Made by a program: the position numbers and the translations under genes. Below the pieces are notes generated by a model, which was not told the origin of the DNA, ran no database searches, and was given only the letters and a program-made list of their open reading frames with translations. Below are positions 16,114 to 24,888 of a DNA stretch of 64,000 nt, in pieces. This DNA comes from a virus, in the IMG/VR virus record IMGVR_UViG_3300035181_002093, positions 62,001 through 126,000 of that record. One strand, 5' to 3'. Within the stretch, counting starts at the first letter, position 1; every line of letters begins with the position of its first letter.

Positions 16114-17895
16114 ATGGCGACAACGCTCGGACAGCACCTCGTCGACTCCATCCTCCCATCGAAGTGGCGAGGACAGGGGGCGCTCACCAAGGGGAACCTG
16201 AACAAGGTCCTCCTCGGTGTCGCAAAAGAGGACCCGAGCAAGTACCCCGACGTCGTGACCAAGCTCAAGCGTCTCGGTGACGAGGTCGCAACGCTCGACG
16301 GCATCTCCGTCGGCCTCGACGACATCGCGCCCCGTGTTGCTGAACGCGACGCTGCCTTGAAGCCGCACGTCGAAGCCTTTCGAAAGGCGACGACCAACGC
16401 GGACAAGGTCAAGACGCTCGTGGGCGGACAGAATGCGATGCTCATGCTGGCACGCAACCACCCAGGCACGATGGGCGAGATGGTTCGCGCCGGCGGTCGC
16501 GGCAATGCTGCACAACTCATGCGCACCGTGGGCGCACCCGTCTTCGCCGAAGACTCCAAGGGCAAGGTCATTCCGTGGCTCGTCGACAAGAGCTTCTCCG
16601 AAGGGCTCAAGCCTGCGGATGCGTGGATCATGGGCGGTCAGGCGCGTGTCAACGCGGTGGTCTCGAACATCTCGGTTGTCGAGCCCGGTGACCTTGCGAA
16701 GATCCTCGTCAACAACATGGGCGACCAGCTCGTGACGACGGTGGACTGCGGCACCAAGAACGGCATCGCGATGTTGCCGACCGACGCACACCTCATCGAC
16801 CGCTACCAGGCGGGCACGAACAAGCTGATCACGCCGCAGTACGCGTCTCACCTTGCCAAAGAAGGCAAGGAGGTCATCGTCCGTTCTCCGATGACCTGCG
16901 AAGCTGCGCACGGCGTCTGTCAGCGCTGCCAAGGCCTGTCGTCTTCGGGTGGCATGCATTCGATCGGAACGAACGTTGGCGTTCGCGCGGCTCAAGCGCT
17001 CGCCGAGCCGCTCACGCAGTTCGCCCTCAACGCGAAGCACGGCGGGCGCGTCGTCGGTGTTGACGACGAGAAGCGGCTCGAGGGCATCAAAGGCGTGCGA
17101 GCCTTGCTCGAGATTCCGACATCGTTCGCACACAAGGCGGTACTTGCTGACCGCGACGGTTCCATCACGAAGATCGACAAGGCTCCGCAGGGCGGTCACT
17201 ACGTCTTCGTCGGCGACGGTAGCCACTACGTGCCTCCCGCACACAAGGTCGTCGTGGGCATCGGGCAATCGATGTATGCAGGGGACTTGCTCTCCGATGG
17301 CGTACCCAAGCCTGACGAGATCGTTCAACACAAAGGCCTCGGTGAAGGTCGACGCTACCTCGTCGACGCGCTCTCCGATGTCTACAAGCGCGCAGGCTCC
17401 GAGGTCGACAAGCGCCACCTCGAGACGCTCGCCAAGTCCGTGCTCAACCACGTCCAGATCATTGATCCCGGTCCCGACGACGCATTCATCAAGGGTGACG
17501 TCGTCGACTACAATCGGTTCCATGCGTCCCTGGCCGCATCCAAGAAACGCCTCCCGACGACAGACGCGATCGGCGAGACGCTCGCGGACGGCATCCTCCA
17601 CCACACGGCGGGTACTGTCGTGACGCAGCCAATCGCAGACCAGCTCGTACGCCACGGCGTGACGTCGGTGATGACGTCCAGCCAGGGGCCGCGTGCACTG
17701 CCGTTCATGCGCCCGGCGTCGCGCACACCTCTTCTCAATCCGGATTGGATGGCACGCCTCGCACACCGCTACCTCAAGGAGTCATTGCTAACAGGCATCC
17801 ACCGCGGCGATGTCTCCAACCTACACGGGGCGTCCCCTGTTCCAGCGTACGCTGCAGGCACAGAGTTTGGCCTTGGTGAAGAGGGGCAATACTGA
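16114..17895 (+). CDS. RNA polymerase beta prime, C-terminal half
   Basis: A 593-residue protein that continues where the 8191-13599 product ends. Its first residues ATTLGQHLVDSILP match the beta-prime TTVGR...P segment, followed by GISVGLDDI. Four zinc-ligand cysteines equivalent to the second beta-prime zinc site are present (C212 in DCGTKNG; C262, C269 and C272 in CEAAHGVCQRC). The trigger loop LAEPLTQFALNAKHGG keeps the catalytic histidine (H309). The bridge-helix segment ARVNAVVSNISVVEPGDLAK (about 177-196) lacks the nearly universal TA...SGYLTRRL residues. A start at 16063 is possible but would overlap the previous gene by 46 bases and add no conserved sequence. Confidence 0.93.
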   Translation: MATTLGQHLVDSILPSKWRGQGALTKGNLNKVLLGVAKEDPSKYPDVVTKLKRLGDEVATLDGISVGLDDIAPRVAERDAALKPHVEAFRKATTNADKVKTLVGGQNAMLMLARNHPGTMGEMVRAGGRGNAAQLMRTVGAPVFAEDSKGKVIPWLVDKSFSEGLKPADAWIMGGQARVNAVVSNISVVEPGDLAKILVNNMGDQLVTTVDCGTKNGIAMLPTDAHLIDRYQAGTNKLITPQYASHLAKEGKEVIVRSPMTCEAAHGVCQRCQGLSSSGGMHSIGTNVGVRAAQALAEPLTQFALNAKHGGRVVGVDDEKRLEGIKGVRALLEIPTSFAHKAVLADRDGSITKIDKAPQGGHYVFVGDGSHYVPPAHKVVVGIGQSMYAGDLLSDGVPKPDEIVQHKGLGEGRRYLVDALSDVYKRAGSEVDKRHLETLAKSVLNHVQIIDPGPDDAFIKGDVVDYNRFHASLAASKKRLPTTDAIGETLADGILHHTAGTVVTQPIADQLVRHGVTSVMTSSQGPRALPFMRPASRTPLLNPDWMARLAHRYLKESLLTGIHRGDVSNLHGASPVPAYAAGTEFGLGEEGQY

Positions 17896-18341
17896 TGATC
17901 GCTCGAGCACATGCAAAGGGTATCGAAGATGCCCTTGCGCGCTTCCAAGTCAAAGACGCGGGCATCATGGAAGGCATCAAGCAGACCTTCATCGGACAGC
18001 CTGGGCGTGCTTTCGTGGAAGGACCGCGTACGTTCTCTCCGGGTGGAATGCTTTCCACCAAGAACGTATGGTGGCCCAGCGTCAAGGGCCAGCCGTTGAA
18101 CTGGATTGGACGTGCTGGCACGATCGCAGCACCGCTCATGGCACTCTCTGCCATGCGGTCAAACCCGCAAGAGGGCCACCTATCAAACGCGCTCGGTGCG
18201 CTTGGTGGAATCGCTGGGAGCGCATATGGTTTCCCGGCGCTTGGCATGCTTGGCGGACCTCTTCTCGCACAAGCGGGCGCACGAGCTGGACGTGGCCTCG
18301 GACATCTACTCGGCAGTAAACCGAAGGACCTCTATCAATGA
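17895..18341 (+). CDS. Small N-terminally tagged protein
   Basis: A 148-residue protein that starts with the recurrent tag (MIARAHAKGIEDALARFQVK). Then come a short polar region and a C-terminal half with Gly/Ala-rich hydrophobic segments (LSNALGALGGIAGSAYG, LGMLGGPLLAQAGARAG) that look like glycine-zipper helices. Its ATG overlaps the TGA of the beta-prime gene. The function is unknown; the tag and the glycine zippers recur in neighbouring virion-block genes. Confidence 0.6.
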   Translation: MIARAHAKGIEDALARFQVKDAGIMEGIKQTFIGQPGRAFVEGPRTFSPGGMLSTKNVWWPSVKGQPLNWIGRAGTIAAPLMALSAMRSNPQEGHLSNALGALGGIAGSAYGFPALGMLGGPLLAQAGARAGRGLGHLLGSKPKDLYQ

Positions 18342-18574
18342 TCAACGACGCCTATAATAAAGGCCGTACCGATGCACTCACCCGCTTCAAGCTCGCTCAA
18401 GGCATGGGCATGGGTGCTGGTGGTATGAATGTCGGTGGTGGCGTCGGCGGTGGCACGTCGGGCAGTCCTGGCGCAGCGGGAATGGCAGCACCACTGCCTC
18501 CCGCGATGGCCGCTCCAACATCCGCGGCGCCGCCCATGGCAGCGGGGGCTCAAAAGGCTCGCGCGCTCGGTTAG
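18338..18574 (+). CDS. Small N-terminally tagged Gly/Met/Ala-rich protein
   Basis: A 78-residue protein: an almost pure recurrent tag (DAYNKGRTDALTRFKLA) followed by a Gly/Met/Pro/Ala-rich, probably disordered tail. The ATG overlaps the upstream stop as ATGA, and AAGGA lies nine bases before it. A tag plus a flexible tail argues that the tag itself is the functional part. Confidence 0.6.
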   Translation: MINDAYNKGRTDALTRFKLAQGMGMGAGGMNVGGGVGGGTSGSPGAAGMAAPLPPAMAAPTSAAPPMAAGAQKARALG

Positions 18575-18605
18575 CGCAACTGTTGGATATTTGAGAGTCT
18601 CGTCC

Positions 18606-18611
18606 TATCAT
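18606..18611 (+). promoter_or_regulatory. Putative -10 box upstream of 439-aa gene
   Basis: TATCAT in cgtcctatcatttcg within a 72-base gap, 35 bases before the ATG at 18647, which has its own GAGG site. It fits the recurrent YCTATMAT box. Confidence 0.45.
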
Positions 18612-18646
18612 TTCGTCAATCTCTGCACAGCTTCCCCGAGGCAAAA

Positions 18647-19966
18647 ATGTTCAAGCATGCGTACGTCCGTGGCATCCAGACCGCGTTGGTCAACAGCGGC
18701 GCAGCCGCGTTCCCCGACGAGACCACCGCGGCGAAGGTCGCGGACTACATCGCTGACCGTGTCGACATCGACCCTCTGAAGGGTGTGTCGCGCGAGGCGA
18801 CCCACAAGATCGGGACGGACCTGGTCGCAGCCTCCGACTGGATCAAGCAGCAGCCCGGCTTCAAGGCGGCGAGCTTCAACAAGCTCGCGACGTGGGAAGA
18901 CGTCGCGCAGCTCGCGGATCGCAACGCGACCCAGCTGATGACGAAGGCCGCCGAGGGCTCGACCATCGAGGGTGGCGACAAGGGGAACACCCAAGCCGAG
19001 GCGCCCGCGGGCGAGACCAAGATGGACGCCTCGCAGCGTCCTCCCGGCTATGCCGAGGACAGCCGCGGCAAGACCGAGATCGACACCCGGCCGGGCACGG
19101 TCGGCAAGGAAGAGGAGCAGCCGAACAAGCCCAAGGAGACCGACTCCAAGGACAACTCGGTGCAGGAGCACTCGCGCACCGCGTCGCTCGCTGACCTCTT
19201 CCGCAAGTCGGCCGAGGGCTCGACGATCATGGGTGGCGACAAGGGCAACACCGCCATGTCGTCGGCCGAGGCCAAGATGGACGCGGCACAACGTCCCGCA
19301 GGCTACGCCGTCCTGCCCACGCAGGGTGCACTCGGCGCGATGATGAACCTCGTCGGCGGCCCCGCGGTCGTCGGCAAGGAGACCGCGCAGCCGAACAAGC
19401 CCGGCGAGTCGCCGAGCGGTTCGAACTCGGTGACCCAGCAGTCCGCCAAGGCGGCTGCCGAGGACCCGTACATCGCGCTCTTCAAGAAGGTCGCTGCCGA
19501 GGTGCACGAGTACCTCCCGGGCGGTCTCCACGAGAACGCCAAGATCGCCGCGGTCCGCGCCTGCATGGGCATGACGACCGAGGAGAAGGCGTACTACCTC
19601 CGCGGCCTGCAGAAGGAGGCGGCGGATGCGTCGACGGGTTCTTCCAGCCTGCCGCCGGGCTCGCGCGGTGATCGCTACCGTGAGCACAACCCGGACGCGA
19701 CGCACTCGCGGCCCGGCGCCTACGATGGCCGCTCTGGCAACCAGGGCACCAAGCAGGCCGACGACCTCCCGCCCTTCATGAAGAAGGACGAGAAGGACGA
19801 GAAGAAGGACGACGACAAGGAGAAGGACAAGGGCGGCATGCCCGACTTCATCCGCGAGAAGATCGAGGGCAAGAAGCACGAGGAAGGCGAGTCGAAGAAG
19901 GAAGAGCACAAGGAGGCCTCGCTTCGCGACTTCTTCCGTCGCATCGACGCGGCACAGCGCGCGTGA
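18647..19966 (+). CDS. Scaffold/internal virion protein candidate with internal duplication
   Basis: A 439-residue, very hydrophilic protein. The N-terminus carries a variant of the recurrent tag (HAYVRGIQTALVNSG). Two similar ~35-residue blocks (AEGSTIEGGDKGNT... at about 101 and AEGSTIMGGDKGNT... at about 188) show an internal duplication. A folded domain at about 280-330 is followed by a Lys/Glu/Asp-rich tail. Two ASLxDLFR-like motifs appear (TASLADLFRK and EASLRDFFRR). High charge, disorder and position upstream of the capsid genes fit an assembly scaffold or internal protein; this is inference. Confidence 0.6.
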   Translation: MFKHAYVRGIQTALVNSGAAAFPDETTAAKVADYIADRVDIDPLKGVSREATHKIGTDLVAASDWIKQQPGFKAASFNKLATWEDVAQLADRNATQLMTKAAEGSTIEGGDKGNTQAEAPAGETKMDASQRPPGYAEDSRGKTEIDTRPGTVGKEEEQPNKPKETDSKDNSVQEHSRTASLADLFRKSAEGSTIMGGDKGNTAMSSAEAKMDAAQRPAGYAVLPTQGALGAMMNLVGGPAVVGKETAQPNKPGESPSGSNSVTQQSAKAAAEDPYIALFKKVAAEVHEYLPGGLHENAKIAAVRACMGMTTEEKAYYLRGLQKEAADASTGSSSLPPGSRGDRYREHNPDATHSRPGAYDGRSGNQGTKQADDLPPFMKKDEKDEKKDDDKEKDKGGMPDFIREKIEGKKHEEGESKKEEHKEASLRDFFRRIDAAQRA

Positions 19967-20130
19967 GCCTTCCGCGCCACATCCGCGAAATGGGGCGTCT
20001 CGTCGTCGAAGAGAAGCTTGCTGAGATCCTGAACCCGACCCTCGGCTCGCTCAAGGCGCAGAAGACGAAGCAGCTGGGCGGTCTTCCTGACGCGAATCTC
20101 TCCAAAGTCGTCAGCTTCCCCAGTTCGTAG
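19963..20130 (+). CDS. Small hypothetical protein
   Basis: A 55-residue gene. It starts with GTG overlapping the previous TGA as GTGA, the same junction style used elsewhere in this phage. It has a basic helical N-terminus (SLPRHIREMGRLVVEEKLAEIL) and a polar tail. No family is recognised. The tight overlap and the codon bias support that it is real. Confidence 0.5.
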   Translation: MSLPRHIREMGRLVVEEKLAEILNPTLGSLKAQKTKQLGGLPDANLSKVVSFPSS

Positions 20131-20142
20131 ACGAGGTCCCAT

Positions 20143-23100
20143 ATGCCGGCAATGTCGCCCCGCACTCAACAGCTCCAGGCCGGCATGAACGCGGGTCCCG
20201 ACCAAGAGACAGCCCTGTTCGAACAGGGCATGTCGGAGATGGCGTACAACCTGCTGTCGACGCGTATGCCTGACCTGATGCAAGACGTCGTCACCTTCAA
20301 GGTGCTCGATGTCGACATCGACAAAGGGTCAGGTGTGGGGTCGTTCGTGGTCTTGCGCCACAACCAACCGATCTACGTTCCGGTGGTGATGGTCGACAAC
20401 GCCATCAAGCCGCTCGAGGTCTTCTATCACAAGGCCCTGAACGTCTTCCTGCCGCTCTCCAAGGGTTGGCTCGACGAGATCGACAAGACCGGACTCGCGT
20501 CCTTGGGCGCGGGTGTCAAGACGCCCGAGACGCTCTACACAGACGTCGACATCCGCAACGTCGTCGTGCCGCCGATCACCGGCCGATTCTCGTATGCCTC
20601 GTGGGTGCCCAAGGCGCTCATCGACGTCGCACGGGTGATGACGGTGGAGACGCTCGAGAAGGTCGCGAGCGAAGCAGACCTCATGCTCCCGTCGTTGCTC
20701 TCGGCCGCGCCGAACACGATGAAGGCTGCCTACGTCCGACTTCTCGAACGGAACCCGACGCTGTTCAAGCAGGCGGCGTCGACGTACGGCATGAAGACGC
20801 TCGCGGCCGCACTTCAGCCCCGCCTCGAGAAGGTCGCGGCCAGGCAGCAACATGGCGGTGCGCTGTGGATCGCCGACGCCGACAACACACCGACCGACTT
20901 CAAGCGCATCTTCGGTGACAAGGCCGGGGAGGCGTACACGGGTGTGCGCAAGAAGGGCTTCGCCGCCAAGGACGAGCGCCTGAACCGCAACATGGCGGTG
21001 CAAGAGCAGCCCTACGAGCACTGGGTCGAGCCCAAGCAGCCCGGCATCTACACGCTCTACGCATCGGACGGGAAGGAGCGCACCGCGTTCGTGATGCCCT
21101 TCCCGATCGATCTGTTCGATGAGGGCACGCGTTACGGCCGACGTCCGGCCGTTCCCGCACACAACCCACTCGTCGACAACTCGTACACCGATCCCGAGAC
21201 GCACGGCAGCTCGAACAAGGTCTACCCGCACGGGCGGCCAGACGAGGGCAGCTACGCCACGCGCCGTGGGTATGACGCCAAGCCGTTCCTCGCGGTGTTC
21301 GACAACGGTGACTACATCGAGCCGAACAGGCTCGTGGGCCGTGATTCGATCGCGGACGGTGTCGGCGGTTCGTTGCATGCCCGCATGTTCACGGACGTCA
21401 GTGGTGAGCCCAAGGCGGGCAAGGGCTTCTTCGTCCGCCAGCGCGGCACCACGTTCCAAGCGACGGGTCCCGTCACGATCAAGTCGATCTCGACGGGGTC
21501 GGATGGCGTCCGTCGCATCAAGGCGACGCCTGGAGACTTCGGTCCCGAGAAGACGCTCTCGACCGACGCAGCGTATCCGTACAACACGATCTGGATGCCC
21601 AAGGGCGCCGATGTCGTCTACCTTCCGACGGACTTCATCTGGGTGCCGCTTAAGGTGCGCCTCAACGAGCGCGGCTGGTTCCAGTCAGCGCTCGACCTAC
21701 AGGCATGTGTCTCGAACATGCTCTCCGCGGTCGGCGCGAAGAAGGTCTCGATCAAGGACGCAGGCGCCAAGCAGTTCTCCATCAACGGGATGGCACCGCT
21801 GAGCTTCGTGCCCGCGCTCAAGAAGCTCGCATTCGCGTGCAACATCTCGGTCGTCGATGCCGAGGCGTTGCTCGTCAAGACGGCAGCAGACCACAAGGCG
21901 ACTGCGTGGATTGCGACGAGCCAACAGCTCGCGCGGGTGCAGATGCGCCTCGACAAGCTTGCGGATCAAACACCCGGTTGGTGGCGTCAGTACGCGCCGC
22001 ACGCCGAACATGCAACCGTGATGCATGACGCGCACGCCGACATGCGCCTGCCGGACGGTCACGTCATTCAGAAGGGTGAGAGCATCGCGATCCTGCCCTA
22101 CGACCATGATCGTGGTTGCGTTCCAATCGTGACATCCACCGGACATCACTTCTCGATCGGTCACGAAAAGTCGGCAGCGTTGAAGTCGTACTTCAAAGGC
22201 GCGGCGGACGACGACAAGAAGAAGTCCGACTCCGACAAGCCGAAGAAGAAGGCGCCCCCGAGCGACGGACCTCCGGGCGGCGATCCCGGCATGGACCCGA
22301 GCATGGGCGGCGACCCGAACCTCGGCCAGGACGCGGCGATGGCCGCCATGGGCCAGGCTCCTCCGGCCCCGCCTCCGCCCGCTCCACTCGACCTCGCGGC
22401 GATGGAGATGGACCAGCACATCCAGCAGGAGATGCAGAAGCTGGTCGAGAAGCAGCAGACCATCCAGATGCTGCTCCAGCGCTCGTCCGAGATCGCGGGT
22501 GGCGCGCCTCCTGCGCCGAGCGTGCAGACGCAGGCGATGGGCGCTCCTCCGTCTTCGATGAATCTCGCGACGGGGCAACCCGGCATGCCGCCTGGCATGA
22601 CGGCAGGCATGGGTGCACCGCCCCAAGACCCGTCGATGGGTGCCGCTGTTCCGCCGGGCATGCCGCCGGGCGGCGCGTTCCCGCCGGCTGCAGGTGACCC
22701 GTCGATGATGGGTGGCCAGGCGCAACAGGACCCGTCGATGAGCATGGGCGGACAGCCCGGCATGGATCCGTCGATGAGCATGGGCGGACAGCTCGGCATG
22801 GATCCGTCGATGGGCATGGGCGGACAGCCCGGCATGGGACAAGACCCATCGATGATGAGTGGCATGGGCGGACAGCCCGGCATGGATCCGTCGATGGGTC
22901 AGCAGCAACAGCCGCCCAACGCGACGATGCCGCCAGACGGCCCGAACGCGCAGACGCTTCCGCAGGAGGTCAATCCGCACTTCCTCGATCAAGCCGCGCA
23001 GTTGCATTCGGCAGACATGTTCGACGCAGCTGCTGTGGCAACGCTCGCGCAGTCGCCGGCACTTCATAGCGTGGTGGGCCAGTACCTGCCGAACCTCGAG

Positions 23101-23298
23101 AAGGCGGTCGACAACCTCGCGCGCGTCATGTTGACGCTGTGGATGCAGGAGTCCGCCCTCAAGCCGCAGATCGGTGAGCAGACCTTCTCGGGACTCGAGG
23201 ACAACCTCCAGTCGACGTTCAAGGGGCTTGGTGACCTGGTCCTGCGCTTGAGCCGCGGGGTGCAGGCCGTCAAGGAGCCGGACGACCATGCGTCGTGA
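20143..23298 (+). CDS. Large virion-associated protein with Gly/Met/Pro-rich C-terminal repeats
   Basis: A 1051-residue protein. The N-terminal ~200 residues contain a beta-rich domain (GSFVVLRHNQPIYVPVVMV, NVFLPLSKGWLDEI). Further domains to about 680 include a tract suggestive of beta-sandwich or autoprocessing folds. A Lys/Asp-rich linker (KKKSDSDKPKKKAPP) leads to a Pro/Gly/Met-rich repeat region (about 705-930) and a helical C-terminal domain (about 945-1045). It lies between the scaffold-like gene and the protease. I infer a capsid- or core-associated structural protein; no enzymatic motif is seen. Confidence 0.6.
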   Translation: MPAMSPRTQQLQAGMNAGPDQETALFEQGMSEMAYNLLSTRMPDLMQDVVTFKVLDVDIDKGSGVGSFVVLRHNQPIYVPVVMVDNAIKPLEVFYHKALNVFLPLSKGWLDEIDKTGLASLGAGVKTPETLYTDVDIRNVVVPPITGRFSYASWVPKALIDVARVMTVETLEKVASEADLMLPSLLSAAPNTMKAAYVRLLERNPTLFKQAASTYGMKTLAAALQPRLEKVAARQQHGGALWIADADNTPTDFKRIFGDKAGEAYTGVRKKGFAAKDERLNRNMAVQEQPYEHWVEPKQPGIYTLYASDGKERTAFVMPFPIDLFDEGTRYGRRPAVPAHNPLVDNSYTDPETHGSSNKVYPHGRPDEGSYATRRGYDAKPFLAVFDNGDYIEPNRLVGRDSIADGVGGSLHARMFTDVSGEPKAGKGFFVRQRGTTFQATGPVTIKSISTGSDGVRRIKATPGDFGPEKTLSTDAAYPYNTIWMPKGADVVYLPTDFIWVPLKVRLNERGWFQSALDLQACVSNMLSAVGAKKVSIKDAGAKQFSINGMAPLSFVPALKKLAFACNISVVDAEALLVKTAADHKATAWIATSQQLARVQMRLDKLADQTPGWWRQYAPHAEHATVMHDAHADMRLPDGHVIQKGESIAILPYDHDRGCVPIVTSTGHHFSIGHEKSAALKSYFKGAADDDKKKSDSDKPKKKAPPSDGPPGGDPGMDPSMGGDPNLGQDAAMAAMGQAPPAPPPPAPLDLAAMEMDQHIQQEMQKLVEKQQTIQMLLQRSSEIAGGAPPAPSVQTQAMGAPPSSMNLATGQPGMPPGMTAGMGAPPQDPSMGAAVPPGMPPGGAFPPAAGDPSMMGGQAQQDPSMSMGGQPGMDPSMSMGGQLGMDPSMGMGGQPGMGQDPSMMSGMGGQPGMDPSMGQQQQPPNATMPPDGPNAQTLPQEVNPHFLDQAAQLHSADMFDAAAVATLAQSPALHSVVGQYLPNLEKAVDNLARVMLTLWMQESALKPQIGEQTFSGLEDNLQSTFKGLGDLVLRLSRGVQAVKEPDDHAS
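22721..22897 (+). repeat. Tandem repeat region encoding GGQPGMDPSM units
   Basis: Imperfect 36-base-class units (agcatgggcggacagcccgg followed by catggatccgtcg) repeat four to five times and encode Gly/Gln/Pro/Met-rich units near the C-terminus of the 1051-residue protein. Confidence 0.75.
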
Positions 23299-23959
23299 AC
23301 GCAGCCCCGACGACCGCTACCAAGCGGTGATGCGGTCGCCGCACGCGCCTGCACACGCGTACGAAGCTGCCCTTTGGAACTTCAAGACCCAAGGCGTTGC
23401 GGACGACGTGATCGAACGCGTGGTCGACGTGTACGAAGACGCGTTCGAACGCGAGCTGCTTCAAGCGTGGATCATCGCCGGTGCGTCTGACGAGGACATC
23501 AGCACACGGGGCGGCGTGCCTCCTGAACTTCTCTCGCCCTATCGCCATCTCTGCTGCAACGTTGCCGCGTTCCGCGATCGACTTGAGATGATGCGCTGGG
23601 TCAACATGTACAAGGGCTCGCGAACGGGCAAAGTCATGCTCGAGCGCGCGCTGCACTTCGACGGCATCGAGGCGATCGCACACCTCAGCGGTCGCAAGAC
23701 TGTGCTTTCACCAGACCACGTCAACGAACAAGCCATGCGCGAGTCATACTTCCGCAGCATCAGCACGCTGCGTGCTTCGAGCATCGCAGGCCCGGATGCG
23801 CTCGCGGCTCACCAGCTGATGAAGACGGCGATGACGGCTGCGCAAGCGGCGGCAAACCGCGGCGAGCCGAACATGGCGGAGACGCTGCTCAAGCTCAAGC
23901 ACCGCGAGGTGACGTGGCATGTCGAGGACATCGTGCCTCACGGGGAGATCCTTCACTGA
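23288..23959 (+). CDS. Hypothetical protein, helical
   Basis: A 223-residue mostly helical protein without membrane segments. It overlaps the preceding gene by 11 bases and the next by 1 base. The N-terminal half contains ELLQAWIIAGASDEDIS, which resembles a small helix-turn-helix-like segment seen in phage assembly or terminase-small-subunit-like proteins, but that resemblance is weak. The function is not assigned. Confidence 0.6.
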   Translation: MRRERSPDDRYQAVMRSPHAPAHAYEAALWNFKTQGVADDVIERVVDVYEDAFERELLQAWIIAGASDEDISTRGGVPPELLSPYRHLCCNVAAFRDRLEMMRWVNMYKGSRTGKVMLERALHFDGIEAIAHLSGRKTVLSPDHVNEQAMRESYFRSISTLRASSIAGPDALAAHQLMKTAMTAAQAAANRGEPNMAETLLKLKHREVTWHVEDIVPHGEILH

Positions 23960-24888
23960 TGCGTGCATTTCGCGAACAAGACTTCGATCAGATGGCCGAG
24001 CGGGTCGTCGATCGGTTCATGAACGGTGACAAGCTTGCCGATGCTGCGACCGCTGAGGCCGCACAAGGTTCGCTGAACCCTGACCAGATCGCGCGCATGG
24101 TCCAGGCCGCGAACACGCAGGCGTTCCTGCGTCTCATGGACCAGCAGAAGGCCCAAGGACAGCCGGACATGACGAACGAGTTCGATCCGATCGACGCTCG
24201 TCAGATCGTTCAACAGCTCATCGGGCAGGTCGACGTTCCGCACATGGCTCCTGGTGGCGACGCTGGGGGCATGCCCCACGCGGAGCCCGACGGCGACGAA
24301 GGGCCGCTGCCCAACGAGATGCAGCGCCACGATCTCGCGGGCGACGAACCTGCGGTGCCTGCTGACGACGACGACGGCGCTGACGACAACGACGGTCCGT
24401 TCCCCAAAGGACCGAAGCAGAAGGCCAAGGACGACGAGGACAAGCCGAAGAAGAAGGCGCCGCCGTTCCCGCCCAAGAAGGACGAAGCCAAAGAGGCGGC
24501 GTTCCGCGATCGCCGCATCATGAAGCTGGCAGCGGTCCTCGAGGACCAGTACAAGCAGGCCGAGTGGGCGTTCGAAGACGCGTTCACCAACCTCGGAACG
24601 TTGCTCAAGCGCGCATCGGGGGCGCCCACCGCGGCTGCGTTCGAGAAGGACGCGCTCGCGCTGCACAACCACGAGATCGGTCTCGTGGTGTTGAACATGG
24701 TCAAGGAGAGCCAGGGCCTCGCGCCGATCTCCTTCGACGACGCGCACGCGAAGGTCGCGGCACTCGCAGATCGTCATCTCGTCGACGAGACCGACGCCAA
24801 CCGAACGTTCGCCACGCTGGTCAAGATCGCCGTCGAGGCCAACCGGCTCCGTCTCGGTGCCGCACACGCGAGGTCCCAGTGCAGCTAG
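23959..24888 (+). CDS. Acidic/lysine-rich protein, assembly candidate
   Basis: A 309-residue protein. The first ~100 residues are helical (RAFREQDFDQMAERVVDRF). Residues about 105-185 are extremely Asp/Glu/Pro/Lys-rich and disordered (DDDDGADDND, KKKAPPFPPKKDE). The C-terminal ~120 residues form a helical domain with LKRASGAP and VEANRLRLG. The ATG overlaps the preceding TGA. A charged linker between helical domains next to scaffold-like genes suggests an assembly role. Confidence 0.6.
   Translation: MRAFREQDFDQMAERVVDRFMNGDKLADAATAEAAQGSLNPDQIARMVQAANTQAFLRLMDQQKAQGQPDMTNEFDPIDARQIVQQLIGQVDVPHMAPGGDAGGMPHAEPDGDEGPLPNEMQRHDLAGDEPAVPADDDDGADDNDGPFPKGPKQKAKDDEDKPKKKAPPFPPKKDEAKEAAFRDRRIMKLAAVLEDQYKQAEWAFEDAFTNLGTLLKRASGAPTAAAFEKDALALHNHEIGLVVLNMVKESQGLAPISFDDAHAKVAALADRHLVDETDANRTFATLVKIAVEANRLRLGAAHARSQCS

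Noticed and set aside
16612-16660. Loss of the catalytic trigger-loop histidine
   Set aside because: First impression from aligning the bridge helix with the trigger loop; the real trigger loop is at about residues 297-312 and keeps His309.
16105-17766. 553-aa antisense frame in beta prime C-terminal gene
   Set aside because: Shadow of conserved polymerase coding sequence; no independent support.
18350-18361. cctataataaagg as a promoter box
   Set aside because: It lies inside the tag codons of the 78-aa gene (Ala-Tyr-Asn-Lys), where the tag explains the sequence; it was not counted among the boxes.
21697-23289. 530-aa antisense frame in the 1051-aa virion gene
   Set aside because: His/Arg-rich translation of the opposite strand of Gly/Met/Pro repeats; clearly a shadow.
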